From Proteobacteria bacterium ST_bin14 (GTDB lineage Bacteria; Pseudomonadota; Alphaproteobacteria; Sphingomonadales; Sphingomonadaceae): a stretch of DNA of 64,000 nt. Below, piece by piece: positions 33,817 to 43,216 of this stretch. The stretch is from assembly GCA_002083655.1 (NCBI GenBank), contig MSXR01000001.1, positions 62,001-126,000 of the forward strand, in the 5' to 3' direction. Positions within the stretch are counted from its first letter, which is position 1. The number at the start of each line of letters is the position of its first letter. The notes below the pieces were generated by a model that worked only from the letters and a program-made list of their open reading frames with translations, had not been told where the DNA came from and ran no database searches. Position numbers and translations under genes: made by a program.

Positions 33817-35775
33817 ATGCTAGGCGTTTGTTACTATCCTGAACATTGGCCGGAGGAGCGCTGGGCGCAGGATGCCGTAAAAATGCGCGCGCTTGGCCTG
33901 ACCACTGTGCGCATCGGCGAGTTTGCCTGGGGCAGGATGGAGCCCGATCCCGGCCGGTATGAGTTCGACTGGCTCGACCGCGCGATCGAAACTCTCGGCG
34001 CTGCCGGCATGCGTGTCGTTATCGGCACGCCGACCGCGACTCCGCCCAAATGGCTGATCGATGCCCACCCCGAAATCCTCCCGGTCGATATTCACACCGG
34101 CAGCGTGCGCGGTTTCGGATCGCGGCGGCATTATGATTTTTCCTCCGAAACCTATCTGGCCGAGGCGCTGCGCATCACCAATGTGCTGGCCGAACGCTAT
34201 GGCACCAACGGCCATGTGATCGGCTGGCAAACCGACAACGAGCTGTGCTGCCATGATACTGCGATGAGCGGATCGGTCGCCGCGCGCGATGCTTTTCGGC
34301 GGTGTTGCGCGGAACGCTATGGCACGATCGAAGCGCTCAATGCAGCCTGGGGCAATGTGTTCTGGTCGATGGAATACCGCAGTTTCGACGAGATCGAACT
34401 GCCTATTCTCGCCGTGACCGAGACCAGCCCCTCGCATCGGCTGGCCTATCGGCGCTTTTCGTCAGACCAGGTGGCGCGCTGGCACGCAGCGATGGTGGCG
34501 GCGATTCGCGTCCACGCCCGCGATCAATGGGTGACGCATAACTTCATCCCGATGGACATGACCGGGGTCGACAATTTTGCGATCTGCGAACCGCTCGATT
34601 TCGTCAGCTTCGACAGTTATCCGCTGGGCATCTCCGATATGGCGCTGGCCCGCGCACCGGCCGCCGAGATCAAGCCGTTCATGCGCACCGGATTGCCCGA
34701 TCTTACCGCAATGTACCTCGATCAGACGCGGGGCCTGTCCAAAGGGGCCTTCTGGATCATGGAGCAGCAGCCGGGGCCGGTGAACTGGGCACCGCATAAC
34801 CCGATGCCCGCTCCCGGCATGGTGCGGCTGTGGACCTTGCAGGCGTTTGCGCATGGCGCCGCTTGTGTCAGCTATTTCCGCTGGCGACAGGCACCCTTTG
34901 CGCAGGAACAAATGCATGCAGGCCTGCTGCGCCCCGACCATGAACCCGCCGAGGCATGGCCCGAAATCGCGCAAGTGGCAGCCGAGCTTGAAGCGCTTGG
35001 ATCGCTCGCGGAAAAAGCCCCGCAAAGCGCGGTGGCGCTGATCGTCGACATCGAATCGCGCTATGTCAGCGACATCGAAAAACAGGGCGCAGGCTATCGC
35101 TACGATCAGCAGGTCTATGCTTATTACAGCGCGCTGCGCTCGCTCGGCCTCGATGTCGATTGCATCGCACCGGGCGATGACTTGGCGGGATACAAGATGG
35201 TCGTCATACCTGGCCTCGCCATGCCAGATGCTGTGGCGCTGGCAGCGCTGGAGGCGAGCGATGCGCTAATCCTGTTCGGCCCGCGATCGGGCGCGAAGAC
35301 TCGGGAATTCACCGTACCCGATACGTTGGCACCGGGCTTGCTCCGCGGGCTTGTGCCCGTTCGCGTGCGCGCGGTCGAAACGCTGCGGCCCGATTGCAAC
35401 GGCGTGCTGATCGCGGGCAATCAGCAATTCGAATGCGGCACGTGGTGCGAGCTTCTCGACGTTATGGGCGGCGAGGTGCTGGCGACGTACGAGACCGGAG
35501 CGGCTGCTGTAGTGCGGAACGGACGCACGACCTATATCGGCTGCGTTACCGATGACGCCTATCTGCGGCAGATGTTCGAAGGTCTGGCGGCGCAGGCGGG
35601 GCTGGCGACCACGGCGCTGCCAGCGACACTCCGGCTGCGGCGACGCGGCACGATGATGTTCGCGTTCAACTATGCGCCCGAACCGGTCGACGCGCCAACG
35701 CCCGAATCCGCCGACTTCATTATCGGCACGCGCAGTGTGCCGGCTTATGGCGTTTCGGTGTGGCGCACCGGATAA
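33817..35775 (+). CDS. Beta-galactosidase, GH42
   Basis: The 652-residue protein has the GH42 barrel: N-terminal GVCYYPEHWPEERWAQDA and RIGEFAWGRMEPDPGRYEFDWLD, acid/base Glu at about 142 in IGWQTDNELCC, and nucleophile Glu at about 316 in FWIMEQQPGPVNW. The trimerisation domain follows (from about residue 400) and a small beta domain closes the chain. A GGGGGG ribosome site precedes the ATG. No signal peptide is evident. Cytoplasmic hydrolysis of beta-galactosides to galactose is the expected role, feeding the oxidative pathway encoded downstream. Confidence 0.92.
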   Translation: MLGVCYYPEHWPEERWAQDAVKMRALGLTTVRIGEFAWGRMEPDPGRYEFDWLDRAIETLGAAGMRVVIGTPTATPPKWLIDAHPEILPVDIHTGSVRGFGSRRHYDFSSETYLAEALRITNVLAERYGTNGHVIGWQTDNELCCHDTAMSGSVAARDAFRRCCAERYGTIEALNAAWGNVFWSMEYRSFDEIELPILAVTETSPSHRLAYRRFSSDQVARWHAAMVAAIRVHARDQWVTHNFIPMDMTGVDNFAICEPLDFVSFDSYPLGISDMALARAPAAEIKPFMRTGLPDLTAMYLDQTRGLSKGAFWIMEQQPGPVNWAPHNPMPAPGMVRLWTLQAFAHGAACVSYFRWRQAPFAQEQMHAGLLRPDHEPAEAWPEIAQVAAELEALGSLAEKAPQSAVALIVDIESRYVSDIEKQGAGYRYDQQVYAYYSALRSLGLDVDCIAPGDDLAGYKMVVIPGLAMPDAVALAALEASDALILFGPRSGAKTREFTVPDTLAPGLLRGLVPVRVRAVETLRPDCNGVLIAGNQQFECGTWCELLDVMGGEVLATYETGAAAVVRNGRTTYIGCVTDDAYLRQMFEGLAAQAGLATTALPATLRLRRRGTMMFAFNYAPEPVDAPTPESADFIIGTRSVPAYGVSVWRTG

Positions 35776-35836
35776 GCCATCACCACAAGAGAGGCGACGG
35801 ACCGATCATAACGGACCGCGGACCGAAAGAGGATGA

Positions 35837-37306
35837 ATGATGGCCATTGGCAGCGCAGCGCAGTTCGTAGTTTTCAGCCTGGTCATGGCGCTTATTGGCG
35901 GGCTGACATGGTGGAAATGCAGGTCGCCCCATGCGCGCAGCAAGGATGAAAGCCGCGAGTTCTTTCTCGCCAGCGGCGGGCTGACCTGGGTTTATGTCGC
36001 GGGGTCGATCACGATCACCAATCTGGGCACCGAACAGCTGGTGGGCAATAATGGCGGGCAGACGCTGATCCTCGCGTGGTGGGAACTGGCCGGTTTTATC
36101 GGCTTGCTGATCCTCGCGCTCGTGTTTGTGCCGATCTACTACCGCAACAATTGCACCACGACCACCGAACTGCTTGAAAAACGCTATAACGACGGCCGCA
36201 TCCGCACCATGATCTCGGTGTTGTTCATGAGCGGCTATGTCTTCATCAGTATGCCATCGGCGCTCTATACCGGATCCCTGTTTCTTCAGACCGTGTTCGG
36301 CATACAGGCCCCGCAGATGGTGCTGGGCACGGGAATAGCCATTCTGGGCGGCTGTTACGGCTTGCTGGGCGGGCTGCGCGCGGTTGCGGTTTCGGAAACC
36401 TTTGCCGGCGTCGGCCTGCTGGTGATCTGTTCCGCGCTGGTGCTGCTGGCACTGGGCGCGGTCAATTTTGACCTGAGCGGGATCCCGGCCGACCGGGTGA
36501 CGCTGATTGGCAGCCCCGACAGCCCGATTCCGTGGCCGACCTTGTTTACCGGCATGATCTTCATCCAGATCTTCTACTGGTCGACAAATCAGGCAATCAC
36601 GCAGCGGGCAATGGCATCCCCCTCTGTCCGCGAAGCGCAAAAGGGTGTGCTGGCGGCCGCGGCCATCCGCATCATGATCGTCCCGGCCATTGTCGTGCTG
36701 CCTGGCGTGGTCGCCTACAAGCTTTATGGCAATATCGGCGACCGGGCGTTTGGCACCCTGATCGGCGATCTGCTTCCGCCGTGGATGTCAGGCGTGTTTG
36801 CCGCGATCCTGGTAACCAGCGTGGCGACCCACTTCGTCGCAGTGCTCAACTCGGCGGCGGCGCTGTATGTGTGCGACATCCATCAGAAATATGTAAACCC
36901 CAAAGCGTCGGTCGGCCGGGTCAATGCCATCATATCGGTGCTGTGCATCCTGATCGCGATCGCGATGATCCCGGTCTATTCCAATGCGACGAGCATCATC
37001 AATCTCCTGCAGCAAATCAACGGCCTGCTCAGCATGCCGATCCTCAGCGCGTTCATTGTCGGATTGCTGTTTGCCGAGGTTGAGGCAATGGCAGCGATTG
37101 CCGGGGTGGTGTTCGGCGTGCTGCTCTATGCGTTCTTCACATTCGTCTATGCGCCATTCGGGCTGCATTACATCCACCTGATGCTGGTCACCCTGATCCT
37201 GACGGTGAGCTTCGCGCTAATCGTCAACCGCGTGATCTTTGGACGGACAGCCCGGTTCGTCGGCTTCAAGGGCGCGTTTCTGGAGGTTGATCGCGCGGCT
37301 TCATGA
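35837..37306 (+). CDS. Sodium:solute symporter (SSS family), probable galactose transporter
   Basis: Two adjacent ATG codons (35837, 35840) can start the protein; AGAGGA lies closer than usual to the first, so the second may be used. The 489-residue protein has about thirteen membrane segments. It has the SGLT-type opening FFLASGGLTWVYVAGSITITNLGTEQLVG and later FYWSTNQAITQRAMASPSVREAQKG. These proteins cotransport sugars with Na+ across the inner membrane. Its place after the beta-galactosidase gene suggests galactose or a small galactoside as substrate, by inference. Confidence 0.88.
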   Translation: MMAIGSAAQFVVFSLVMALIGGLTWWKCRSPHARSKDESREFFLASGGLTWVYVAGSITITNLGTEQLVGNNGGQTLILAWWELAGFIGLLILALVFVPIYYRNNCTTTTELLEKRYNDGRIRTMISVLFMSGYVFISMPSALYTGSLFLQTVFGIQAPQMVLGTGIAILGGCYGLLGGLRAVAVSETFAGVGLLVICSALVLLALGAVNFDLSGIPADRVTLIGSPDSPIPWPTLFTGMIFIQIFYWSTNQAITQRAMASPSVREAQKGVLAAAAIRIMIVPAIVVLPGVVAYKLYGNIGDRAFGTLIGDLLPPWMSGVFAAILVTSVATHFVAVLNSAAALYVCDIHQKYVNPKASVGRVNAIISVLCILIAIAMIPVYSNATSIINLLQQINGLLSMPILSAFIVGLLFAEVEAMAAIAGVVFGVLLYAFFTFVYAPFGLHYIHLMLVTLILTVSFALIVNRVIFGRTARFVGFKGAFLEVDRAAS

Positions 37307-37335
37307 GGCGATGCCGAGCGCTTGAATACCCCCAA

Positions 37336-38181
37336 TCAGCCCATGACGCGGCCGCCATCGATGATCAGCGCCTGGCCGGTGATCATCGAAGAGGCGCGCG
37401 AGGCCAGGAACAGCGCGGATTCGGCAACGTCGCAGCCGGTGATCAGGGTTTTGAGGCTTTGCGCGTCAATGCACTCCTGCACTGCGTCGGAGGTCATCCA
37501 CAGCGACTTCTGGCGCTCGGTCACCACCCAACCTGGGATCAGTGCGTTGACCCGGATCTGGTCGGGGCCAAGTTCGCGCGCGAGCGAGCGGGTCAGCCCG
37601 ATGATCGCTGCCTTGGCGGTGACATAGGCGGGATAGCCCGACAGGCCGAGATAGGATGAATTCGAGCCAACATTGATGATCGCGCCATGCCCGCGCTCGC
37701 GCATTCCGCCAACCACGGCTTGCGCGGTGAAGAAGTGCGGCCGCAAGTTCGTCGCCAGCGAATCATCCCATGCCTCGACCGACAAAGCATCGATCGTATG
37801 GCGATCATCGCGCGCGGCGTTATTGATCAGGCAGTCGACCGCCCCGAAATCGTCGCTAAAGTCAGTGATCGCGGCTTGAAGCGCGGTGACATCGCGAATG
37901 TCGCAGGCGCGAAACCACGGCCGCTTGCCCAGCTGGGCCGCGATGGCATCGACCAGAGCCTCGCCCCCCGCCTCCGACAAAGACACAAAGCCGACCTCGG
38001 CGCCAACGGCCGCGAAGGCATGGACCAAATAAGCCCCGATCCCGGATCCGCCACCGGAGATGAAAACCCGGCTGGACGCAAGATCAGCATAGCGCGTATA
38101 CCCAAAATCCGTCACGCCTTCTGCCGCTATGGCCTTGGATTGCGCCGGTAGATTTGCATCGCCGTCGTGCTCGTCGCTCAT
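37336..38181 (-). CDS. SDR-family dehydrogenase, probable galactose 1-dehydrogenase
   Basis: I chose the ATG at 38181 because of the GAGAGGG ribosome site. The 281-residue protein shows the classical SDR set: VFISGGGSGIGAYL (cofactor site), CLINNAARDDRHT, IINVGSNSS, and the YVTAK catalytic Tyr-Lys, followed by DQIRVNALIPGWVVTERQ. In De Ley-Doudoroff galactose loci an SDR oxidises galactose to galactonolactone, and no other dehydrogenase is in this locus. It is read opposite to the dehydratase operon. A dehydrogenase for a related sugar such as arabinose or fucose cannot be excluded. Confidence 0.82.
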   Translation of the reverse strand: MSDEHDGDANLPAQSKAIAAEGVTDFGYTRYADLASSRVFISGGGSGIGAYLVHAFAAVGAEVGFVSLSEAGGEALVDAIAAQLGKRPWFRACDIRDVTALQAAITDFSDDFGAVDCLINNAARDDRHTIDALSVEAWDDSLATNLRPHFFTAQAVVGGMRERGHGAIINVGSNSSYLGLSGYPAYVTAKAAIIGLTRSLARELGPDQIRVNALIPGWVVTERQKSLWMTSDAVQECIDAQSLKTLITGCDVAESALFLASRASSMITGQALIIDGGRVMG

Positions 38182-38233
38182 TGCCGAACCCTCTCCCTCA
38201 TCCGCTCGGGCCACTTTACACAAATGAGCAGAT

Positions 38234-38246
38234 ATTATATGATAAT
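38234..38246. promoter_or_regulatory. AT-rich palindrome, candidate operator C
   Basis: ATTAT-ATG-ATAAT is a perfect inverted repeat in the divergent gap between the dehydrogenase (start 38181) and dehydratase (start 38332) genes. The outer bases GATA (38231-38234) and TATC (38249-38252) are also complementary. It shares TTATATGAT with element A and aligns with element B at 10 of 13 positions. Confidence 0.5.
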
Positions 38247-38331
38247 TTTATCGATTGATGTGGCCTAGGAAGCGCATGCGTTTCCTGCGTAAACATTGTC
38301 CAACAGCACCGAAAAGGCTCGATCAGTCATA

Positions 38332-40071
38332 ATGCCGGACGGCAGTCGCCCAACCAAGCCCCTTCGCAGCGCGCACAGCTATGGCAAGATGGATCGCGAC
38401 GGGTTCATCCACCGCAGCTGGATGAAGATCGAGGGCTTGCCCGACGATGTGTTCGATGGCCGACCCGTGATCGGCATCTGCAATACCTGGTCGCAACTCA
38501 CGCCGTGCAACATTCACTTGCGCGACATTGCCGAACATGTCGCTCGCGGGGTTTGGGAAGCAGGCGGGCTCCCCCTTGAATTTCCTGCGATGTCGCTTGG
38601 CGAAACGCAGATGCGGCCGACAGCGATGCTCTTTCGCAACCTGTTGGCGATGGAAGTAGAGGAATCGATCCGCGGCAATCCGATCGATGGCGTGGTGCTG
38701 CTCGGCGGCTGCGACAAGACGACGCCCGGGCAGTTGATGGGCGCGGCCAGCGTGGATCTGCCGACGATCGTTGTCTCCTCGGGGCCAATGCTCAATGGCA
38801 AGTTCAAGGGCCGCGACATTGGCTCAGGCACAGACGTGTGGCGCTTTTCCGAGGATGTGCGCGCCGGACAGATGCCGATGAGCGATTTTTTGGCCGCCGA
38901 AAGCGGCATGTCACGCTCGCCCGGCACGTGCATGACGATGGGCACAGCATCGACAGTGGCCTGTCTGACCGAGGCCATGGGCCTGTCGCTGGCCTATAAC
39001 GGAACCATCCCGGCGGTCGATTCGCGCCGCCGAACGATGGCGCATCACACAGGTCGGCGGATCGTCAGCATGGTCCGCGAGGATGTCTGCCTCTCAAGCA
39101 TCGCCACGCGCGCCGCCTTTGAAAATGCGATCAAAGTCCACGCCGCTATCGGCGGATCGACCAATGCCATTCTGCATTTGCTGGCATTGGCAGGCAGGCT
39201 CGGCGTGCCGTTGTCGCTCGACGATTTCGACCTGTTGGCGCGCGATGTGCCCTTGCTCGTCGATCTACAGCCCTCGGGCCGATTCCTAATGGAGGATTTC
39301 CATTATGCTGGTGGGCTGCCGGCGCTGATGGCGGCTATGGCGCCGATCCTGGATCTTACCGCGCCGACAGCGAGCGGTCGGCCACTGGGCGAGATTATCG
39401 CCGGCAAGGAAATTTACAACGATGCGGTGATCCGCTCGGTTGCCGATCCGGCGAAACCTGAATCAGGGCTTTGGGTGCTGCGCGGCAATCTTGCTCCGCT
39501 CGGTGCGATCGTAAAGCCAAGCGCGGGTACGCCGGAATTGCTCCACCATCGCGGCCGGGCGGTGGTTTTTGAATCGATCGAGGATTTCAAAGCGCGGATC
39601 GATGATCCCGATCTATCTGTCGATAAGGATTCCATCCTGGTGCTGAAAGGCTGCGGACCCAAGGGATATCCCGGCATGCCCGAGGTTGGCAACATGCCGC
39701 TTCCGGCCAAGCTGCTCGAACAGGGGGTGCGCGATATGGTCCGCCTTTCAGATGCGCGGATGAGCGGCACCGCTTTTGGCACTGTTATCCTCCACATTGC
39801 ACCCGAAGCATCGGCAGGCGGCCCGCTCGCCATCGTCCAGAACGGCGATGAGATCCTGTTTGATGGCGCCAATCGCCGTCTCGAACTCTTGATTGACGAG
39901 TCCGAAATGGCCCGGCGTCTGGCCGCTTGGGAAACGCAACCCAAACCGGTCCTCGCGACGCGCGGCTATGCGCGGCTTTACATCGAGCATGTGCTTCAGG
40001 CCGATCAGGGTTGCGATCTGGATTTTCTGGTCGGCAGCAGCGGCAGCGTCGTCACGCGCGAATCGCATTGA
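38332..40071 (+). CDS. IlvD/Edd-family sugar-acid dehydratase (galactonate/arabinonate type)
   Basis: I chose the ATG at 38332; a TTG at 38296 is possible but lacks a ribosome site. The product is 579 residues. Three cysteines in the expected [2Fe-2S] ligand positions are seen: Cys59 (SQLTPCN), Cys127 (LGGCDKTTPGQ) and Cys200 (SPGTCMTMGTAS). The catalytic Ser is in RLSDARMSGTAFG. The spacing matches pentonate/hexonate dehydratases such as Rhizobium L-arabinonate dehydratase rather than valine-pathway IlvD. In this gene order it should convert D-galactonate to 2-keto-3-deoxygalactonate. The stop overlaps the next gene by one base. Confidence 0.88.
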   Translation: MPDGSRPTKPLRSAHSYGKMDRDGFIHRSWMKIEGLPDDVFDGRPVIGICNTWSQLTPCNIHLRDIAEHVARGVWEAGGLPLEFPAMSLGETQMRPTAMLFRNLLAMEVEESIRGNPIDGVVLLGGCDKTTPGQLMGAASVDLPTIVVSSGPMLNGKFKGRDIGSGTDVWRFSEDVRAGQMPMSDFLAAESGMSRSPGTCMTMGTASTVACLTEAMGLSLAYNGTIPAVDSRRRTMAHHTGRRIVSMVREDVCLSSIATRAAFENAIKVHAAIGGSTNAILHLLALAGRLGVPLSLDDFDLLARDVPLLVDLQPSGRFLMEDFHYAGGLPALMAAMAPILDLTAPTASGRPLGEIIAGKEIYNDAVIRSVADPAKPESGLWVLRGNLAPLGAIVKPSAGTPELLHHRGRAVVFESIEDFKARIDDPDLSVDKDSILVLKGCGPKGYPGMPEVGNMPLPAKLLEQGVRDMVRLSDARMSGTAFGTVILHIAPEASAGGPLAIVQNGDEILFDGANRRLELLIDESEMARRLAAWETQPKPVLATRGYARLYIEHVLQADQGCDLDFLVGSSGSVVTRESH

Positions 40072-41009
40072 TGGCTGGCGGATCGGGGCTGTTGGTCCTC
40101 GGCGATTGGGGAACGAGCCATTTGCGGCTTTGGCTGTGCGATGGTGATTCAGTGCTCGATACGCGCGCCGGACCGGGGCTAGCGCCGCTTAATGCGGCGG
40201 GGCATCGTCCCGCTGAGGTCTTTGTGGCCGAAATCTCACCGTGGCGACGCGCGCACGGCGCGCTTGGCGCGCTGCTCTGCGGGATGATCGGGTCCAATAT
40301 CGGCTGGGCCGACGCGGGATATGTCGCGTGCCCCGCCGCACCGCAGGATTTAGCCGATGCGGTAATCGAAGTGACCGCCAGCGACGGGGCGCACTGCCTG
40401 ATCGTGCCGGGCCTGGCCTGCAGCGGTCTGCTGGGCGGGCCAGATGTGATGCGCGGCGAAGAAACCCAGATCGTGGGCGCGCTCGCGCTGCTACCCGGTC
40501 TGACAACTGGCCGCCACCTGCTGTGTCTGCCTGGCACGCACAGCAAATGGGCGATTGTCGAACAGGGGGCGACGATTGCCTTTCAGACAGCGCTGACGGG
40601 GGAATTGTTCGCCGTGCTTCAGGCCAACAGCATCCTGCTCGCGCGCAACCTGATGCCTGCCAGCGATGAGGGCTTCGATGAAGGGGTGGCGCGGGTGCGC
40701 GATGCCGGGCCTGAGCACGTTCTGCAATTGCTGTTCGAAACACGCAGTCGCCAACTCCGCTTGGGAATGACGCCAGCGCATGCCACCGGATTTCTTTCGG
40801 GCCTGCTGGTTGGTGCCGAAATCGCTGCGATGGCCGGGTTGGCCACCGCGGCACCCGGATCGGTCGTACTGGTCGGCGCGCCGCCGCTGACCGCGCTCTA
40901 TGCCCGCGCCCTTGCGGTATTCGGGCACCAGGCAAGCGCTATCGATGGCGAGCTGGCGGCGCGCACCGGCTTGCAGCGCCTGCACACTTTGAGGAGTGAT
41001 GGATCATGA
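40071..41009 (+). CDS. dgoK: 2-dehydro-3-deoxygalactonokinase
   Basis: The ATG at 40071 overlaps the dehydratase stop (TGATG), giving 312 residues. The N-terminus LLVLGDWGTSHLRLWLC is the phosphate-1 motif of DgoK-type ASKHA kinases. LLCGMIGSNIGWADAGYVACPA, LLCLPGTHSKWAIVEQG and ALTGELFAVL are the family's other signatures. It phosphorylates 2-keto-3-deoxygalactonate with ATP. The last four bases overlap the aldolase start (ATGA), so kinase and aldolase are translated in step. Confidence 0.92.
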   Translation: MAGGSGLLVLGDWGTSHLRLWLCDGDSVLDTRAGPGLAPLNAAGHRPAEVFVAEISPWRRAHGALGALLCGMIGSNIGWADAGYVACPAAPQDLADAVIEVTASDGAHCLIVPGLACSGLLGGPDVMRGEETQIVGALALLPGLTTGRHLLCLPGTHSKWAIVEQGATIAFQTALTGELFAVLQANSILLARNLMPASDEGFDEGVARVRDAGPEHVLQLLFETRSRQLRLGMTPAHATGFLSGLLVGAEIAAMAGLATAAPGSVVLVGAPPLTALYARALAVFGHQASAIDGELAARTGLQRLHTLRSDGS

Positions 41010-41620
41010 CCAGGCAACGTCCGATCATTGCCATTTTGCGCGGGATCGAACCCGATGCGGTTGTCACGGTCGCCGAAGCGATTTTAGCGGCTGGGATATC
41101 GATGATCGAGGTGCCGCTCAATTCGCCCGATCCGCTGACCAGCATCGCCCGGTTGGCCGAGGCGATGGGCGATCGATGTTTGTGCGGGGCAGGCACGGTC
41201 TTGCGTGTTGCCGATGTCGAGGCGGTCTATGCCGCGGGGGGCCGTTTGGTGGTGACGCCAAACACCAATCCTGCCGTGATTGCGCGGAGTGCCGCGCTAG
41301 GCATGAAGATCATGCCCGGCTTTGCTACCGCCACCGAAGCCTTTGCCGCGATCGACGCAGGTGCCAGCGGACTGAAGCTGTTTCCGGCCGCAACGTATGG
41401 CCCGGCACATATCAAGGCGCTCAAAGCGGTGTTGCCGCACGCCATGGACCTTTATGCCGTGGGCGGGGTCGACGCGGCCAGCATCCCGCAATGGCTTGCG
41501 TCTGGCGTCGCCGGTTTCGGACTGGGAAGCGATCTCTATGCCCCCGGTCGTTCCGCCGCCGATGTCGCGGGGCGCGCCGCCAATTTCGTGACCGCTTTTG
41601 ACACGGCGGTGGGCCAGTGA
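41006..41620 (+). CDS. dgoA: 2-dehydro-3-deoxy-6-phosphogalactonate aldolase
   Basis: The 204-residue class I aldolase has IIAILRGIEPDAVV at the N-terminus, catalytic-pocket Glu35 in ISMIEVPLNSP, phosphate-binding CGAGTVL, and the Schiff-base Lys at 124 in GLKLFPAATYGP. VGGVDAASIPQWLASGVAGFGLGSDLY follows. It splits phosphorylated ketodeoxygalactonate into pyruvate and glyceraldehyde 3-phosphate. The similar Eda enzyme of the gluconate branch is the main alternative, but the LNSP(D/E)P pattern and adjacency to dgoK favour DgoA. Confidence 0.92.
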   Translation: MTRQRPIIAILRGIEPDAVVTVAEAILAAGISMIEVPLNSPDPLTSIARLAEAMGDRCLCGAGTVLRVADVEAVYAAGGRLVVTPNTNPAVIARSAALGMKIMPGFATATEAFAAIDAGASGLKLFPAATYGPAHIKALKAVLPHAMDLYAVGGVDAASIPQWLASGVAGFGLGSDLYAPGRSAADVAGRAANFVTAFDTAVGQ

Positions 41621-42507
41621 CTTCCGATCACGTGACTCCCGACCATCTCATTCGCGCAGACGCCGTGCTGGGCGAGGGGATTCAGTGGCACAGCGACGCT
41701 GGGCTGTGGTGGACCGACATCCAGTCGAGCGCGATCTTCCAGCATGACCTGGCAGGCGGGATGACCCGGCGCTTCGCCACTCCGGAGCGGGTCGGTTCGT
41801 TCGCGCTGATCGAGGGTTCAGGCGATCTTCTGTGCGCCTTCGCCTCGGGCTTTGGCCGATTCGATCCTGCCGCCGGAACGCTGGATTGGCTGCACCGGGT
41901 CGAGGAACCCGGCGGACCACGCCGTTTCAATGACGGGCGGGTCGATCGAAGCGGCAATTTCTGGGCCGGAACGATGGTCGAGAAGGGCACGTCGAGCGAT
42001 GCCGCGCTCTATCGGCTGGCACGTGATGGGGCGCTGCGCGTTTGCGTCGACGGCGTAACGATCTCAAACGGTCTGTGCTGGAGCCCGGATGGCAGGGTGA
42101 TGTATTTCGCCGATAGCCCCGCCCGAACCATCTATGCCTACCCCGTCGATCCCGCCGATGGAACGCTCGGTGCCCGCCGCGTCTTCGCGACCACCCCGGA
42201 AGGCGCCTATCCCGACGGTGCCACGGTCGATTGCGAAGGCTGTCTGTGGAGCGCCCAATGGGGGGCATCGCGGGTTGTGCGCTATCGCCCCGACGGCACG
42301 AACGACCAGATCCTGACCCTACCGGTTTCCCAGCCCACCTGCGTTGCGTTCATTGGCCCGGACCTGCGCATGTTGGCGATCACGACGGCGCGCGACGGGC
42401 TTGAGCCGGCGGCGCTGGCCGATCAGCCGCTGGCGGGCGATATTCTTGTCTATAAGACCATTGTCGCCGGCCTTCCCGAAATGCAATACCACCCCACTAC
42501 GGGGTAA
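41617..42507 (+). CDS. SMP-30/gluconolactonase-family lactonase
   Basis: The start is GTG at 41617, overlapping the aldolase stop as GTGA. The 296-residue protein is a six-bladed propeller of the SMP-30 family: GEGIQWHSDAGLWWTDI (metal Glu), RFNDGRVDRSGNFWAGTM (metal Asn/Asp), TISNGLCWSPDGRVMYFADS (metal Asn and Asp) and AYPDGATVDCEGCLWSAQWG. Divalent metal lactonases of this type open sugar lactones. In this operon the natural substrate is galactono-lactone produced by the dehydrogenase. Confidence 0.9.
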   Translation: MTSDHVTPDHLIRADAVLGEGIQWHSDAGLWWTDIQSSAIFQHDLAGGMTRRFATPERVGSFALIEGSGDLLCAFASGFGRFDPAAGTLDWLHRVEEPGGPRRFNDGRVDRSGNFWAGTMVEKGTSSDAALYRLARDGALRVCVDGVTISNGLCWSPDGRVMYFADSPARTIYAYPVDPADGTLGARRVFATTPEGAYPDGATVDCEGCLWSAQWGASRVVRYRPDGTNDQILTLPVSQPTCVAFIGPDLRMLAITTARDGLEPAALADQPLAGDILVYKTIVAGLPEMQYHPTTG

Positions 42508-42511
42508 AACA

Positions 42512-43216
42512 ATGATCGACGTAAGGCACAAGGGCGGGCGCAACCGTACCCACCAGGTAATGCATGAACTGGGGCAGTCCATCGCGGTCGGTGACTATGG
42601 CTCGTGCAATCCGTTTCCGATTGAGGCTGAACTGTGTCGGCGACTGAGCGTCAGCCGCAGTGTGTTGCGCGAAGCGGTGAAGATGCTCACCGCGAAGGGA
42701 ATGCTCGGCTCGCGCCCGCGCCAGGGCACCTATGTGGAACCCGAACGAGTCTGGAATCTGCTCGATCCCGATGTCTTGAGCTGGCTGCTCGAACGCAAAT
42801 TCTCGCGCGAATTGTTGCTTCAATTCATGGAAGTGCGGCTGGCAATCGAGCCGATGGCCGCGCGGCTCGCAGCACGCGCTGGCGATACGGAAGCACGCGG
42901 CGAAATCGCCCTGGCGCTGGCGCGCATGCAGGCGGCTGAAACCGGTGGCGACGATCCGCTTGAATCGGATATCGCCTTTCACGTCGCTATTCTGCAGGCC
43001 AGCGGCAATCCCTTTTATGCCAGATTGCGCGATCTGATCGCTGCCGCATTGAAAACCTCGATCCGGCTTACGAACAAGGCCAAAGGGGTGCGGCTGGCCA
43101 GCATCGCCGAACACGCCAGCGTTTATGACGCAATCAAGTCGGGCGATGAGGACGCCGCCGGGGATGCGATGCTAAGCTTGATCACAGAAGCAATGGCCCT
43201 TGCCAAAACGCTTTAG
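42512..43216 (+). CDS. GntR-family regulator, FadR subfamily (FCD domain)
   Basis: I chose the ATG at 42512, four bases after the lactonase stop. The 234-residue protein has an N-terminal winged helix (FPIEAELCRRLSVSRSVLREAVKMLTAKGMLGSRPRQGTYV). A C-terminal FCD domain follows, with metal-ligand-type residues in ESDIAFHVAILQASGN and SIAEHASVYDAI. Such regulators usually repress sugar-acid genes until the acid or a phosphorylated intermediate binds. It is the last gene of the pathway operon. The AT-rich palindromes at 29163, 33743 and 38234 are proposed as its operators. Confidence 0.88.
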   Translation: MIDVRHKGGRNRTHQVMHELGQSIAVGDYGSCNPFPIEAELCRRLSVSRSVLREAVKMLTAKGMLGSRPRQGTYVEPERVWNLLDPDVLSWLLERKFSRELLLQFMEVRLAIEPMAARLAARAGDTEARGEIALALARMQAAETGGDDPLESDIAFHVAILQASGNPFYARLRDLIAAALKTSIRLTNKAKGVRLASIAEHASVYDAIKSGDEDAAGDAMLSLITEAMALAKTL

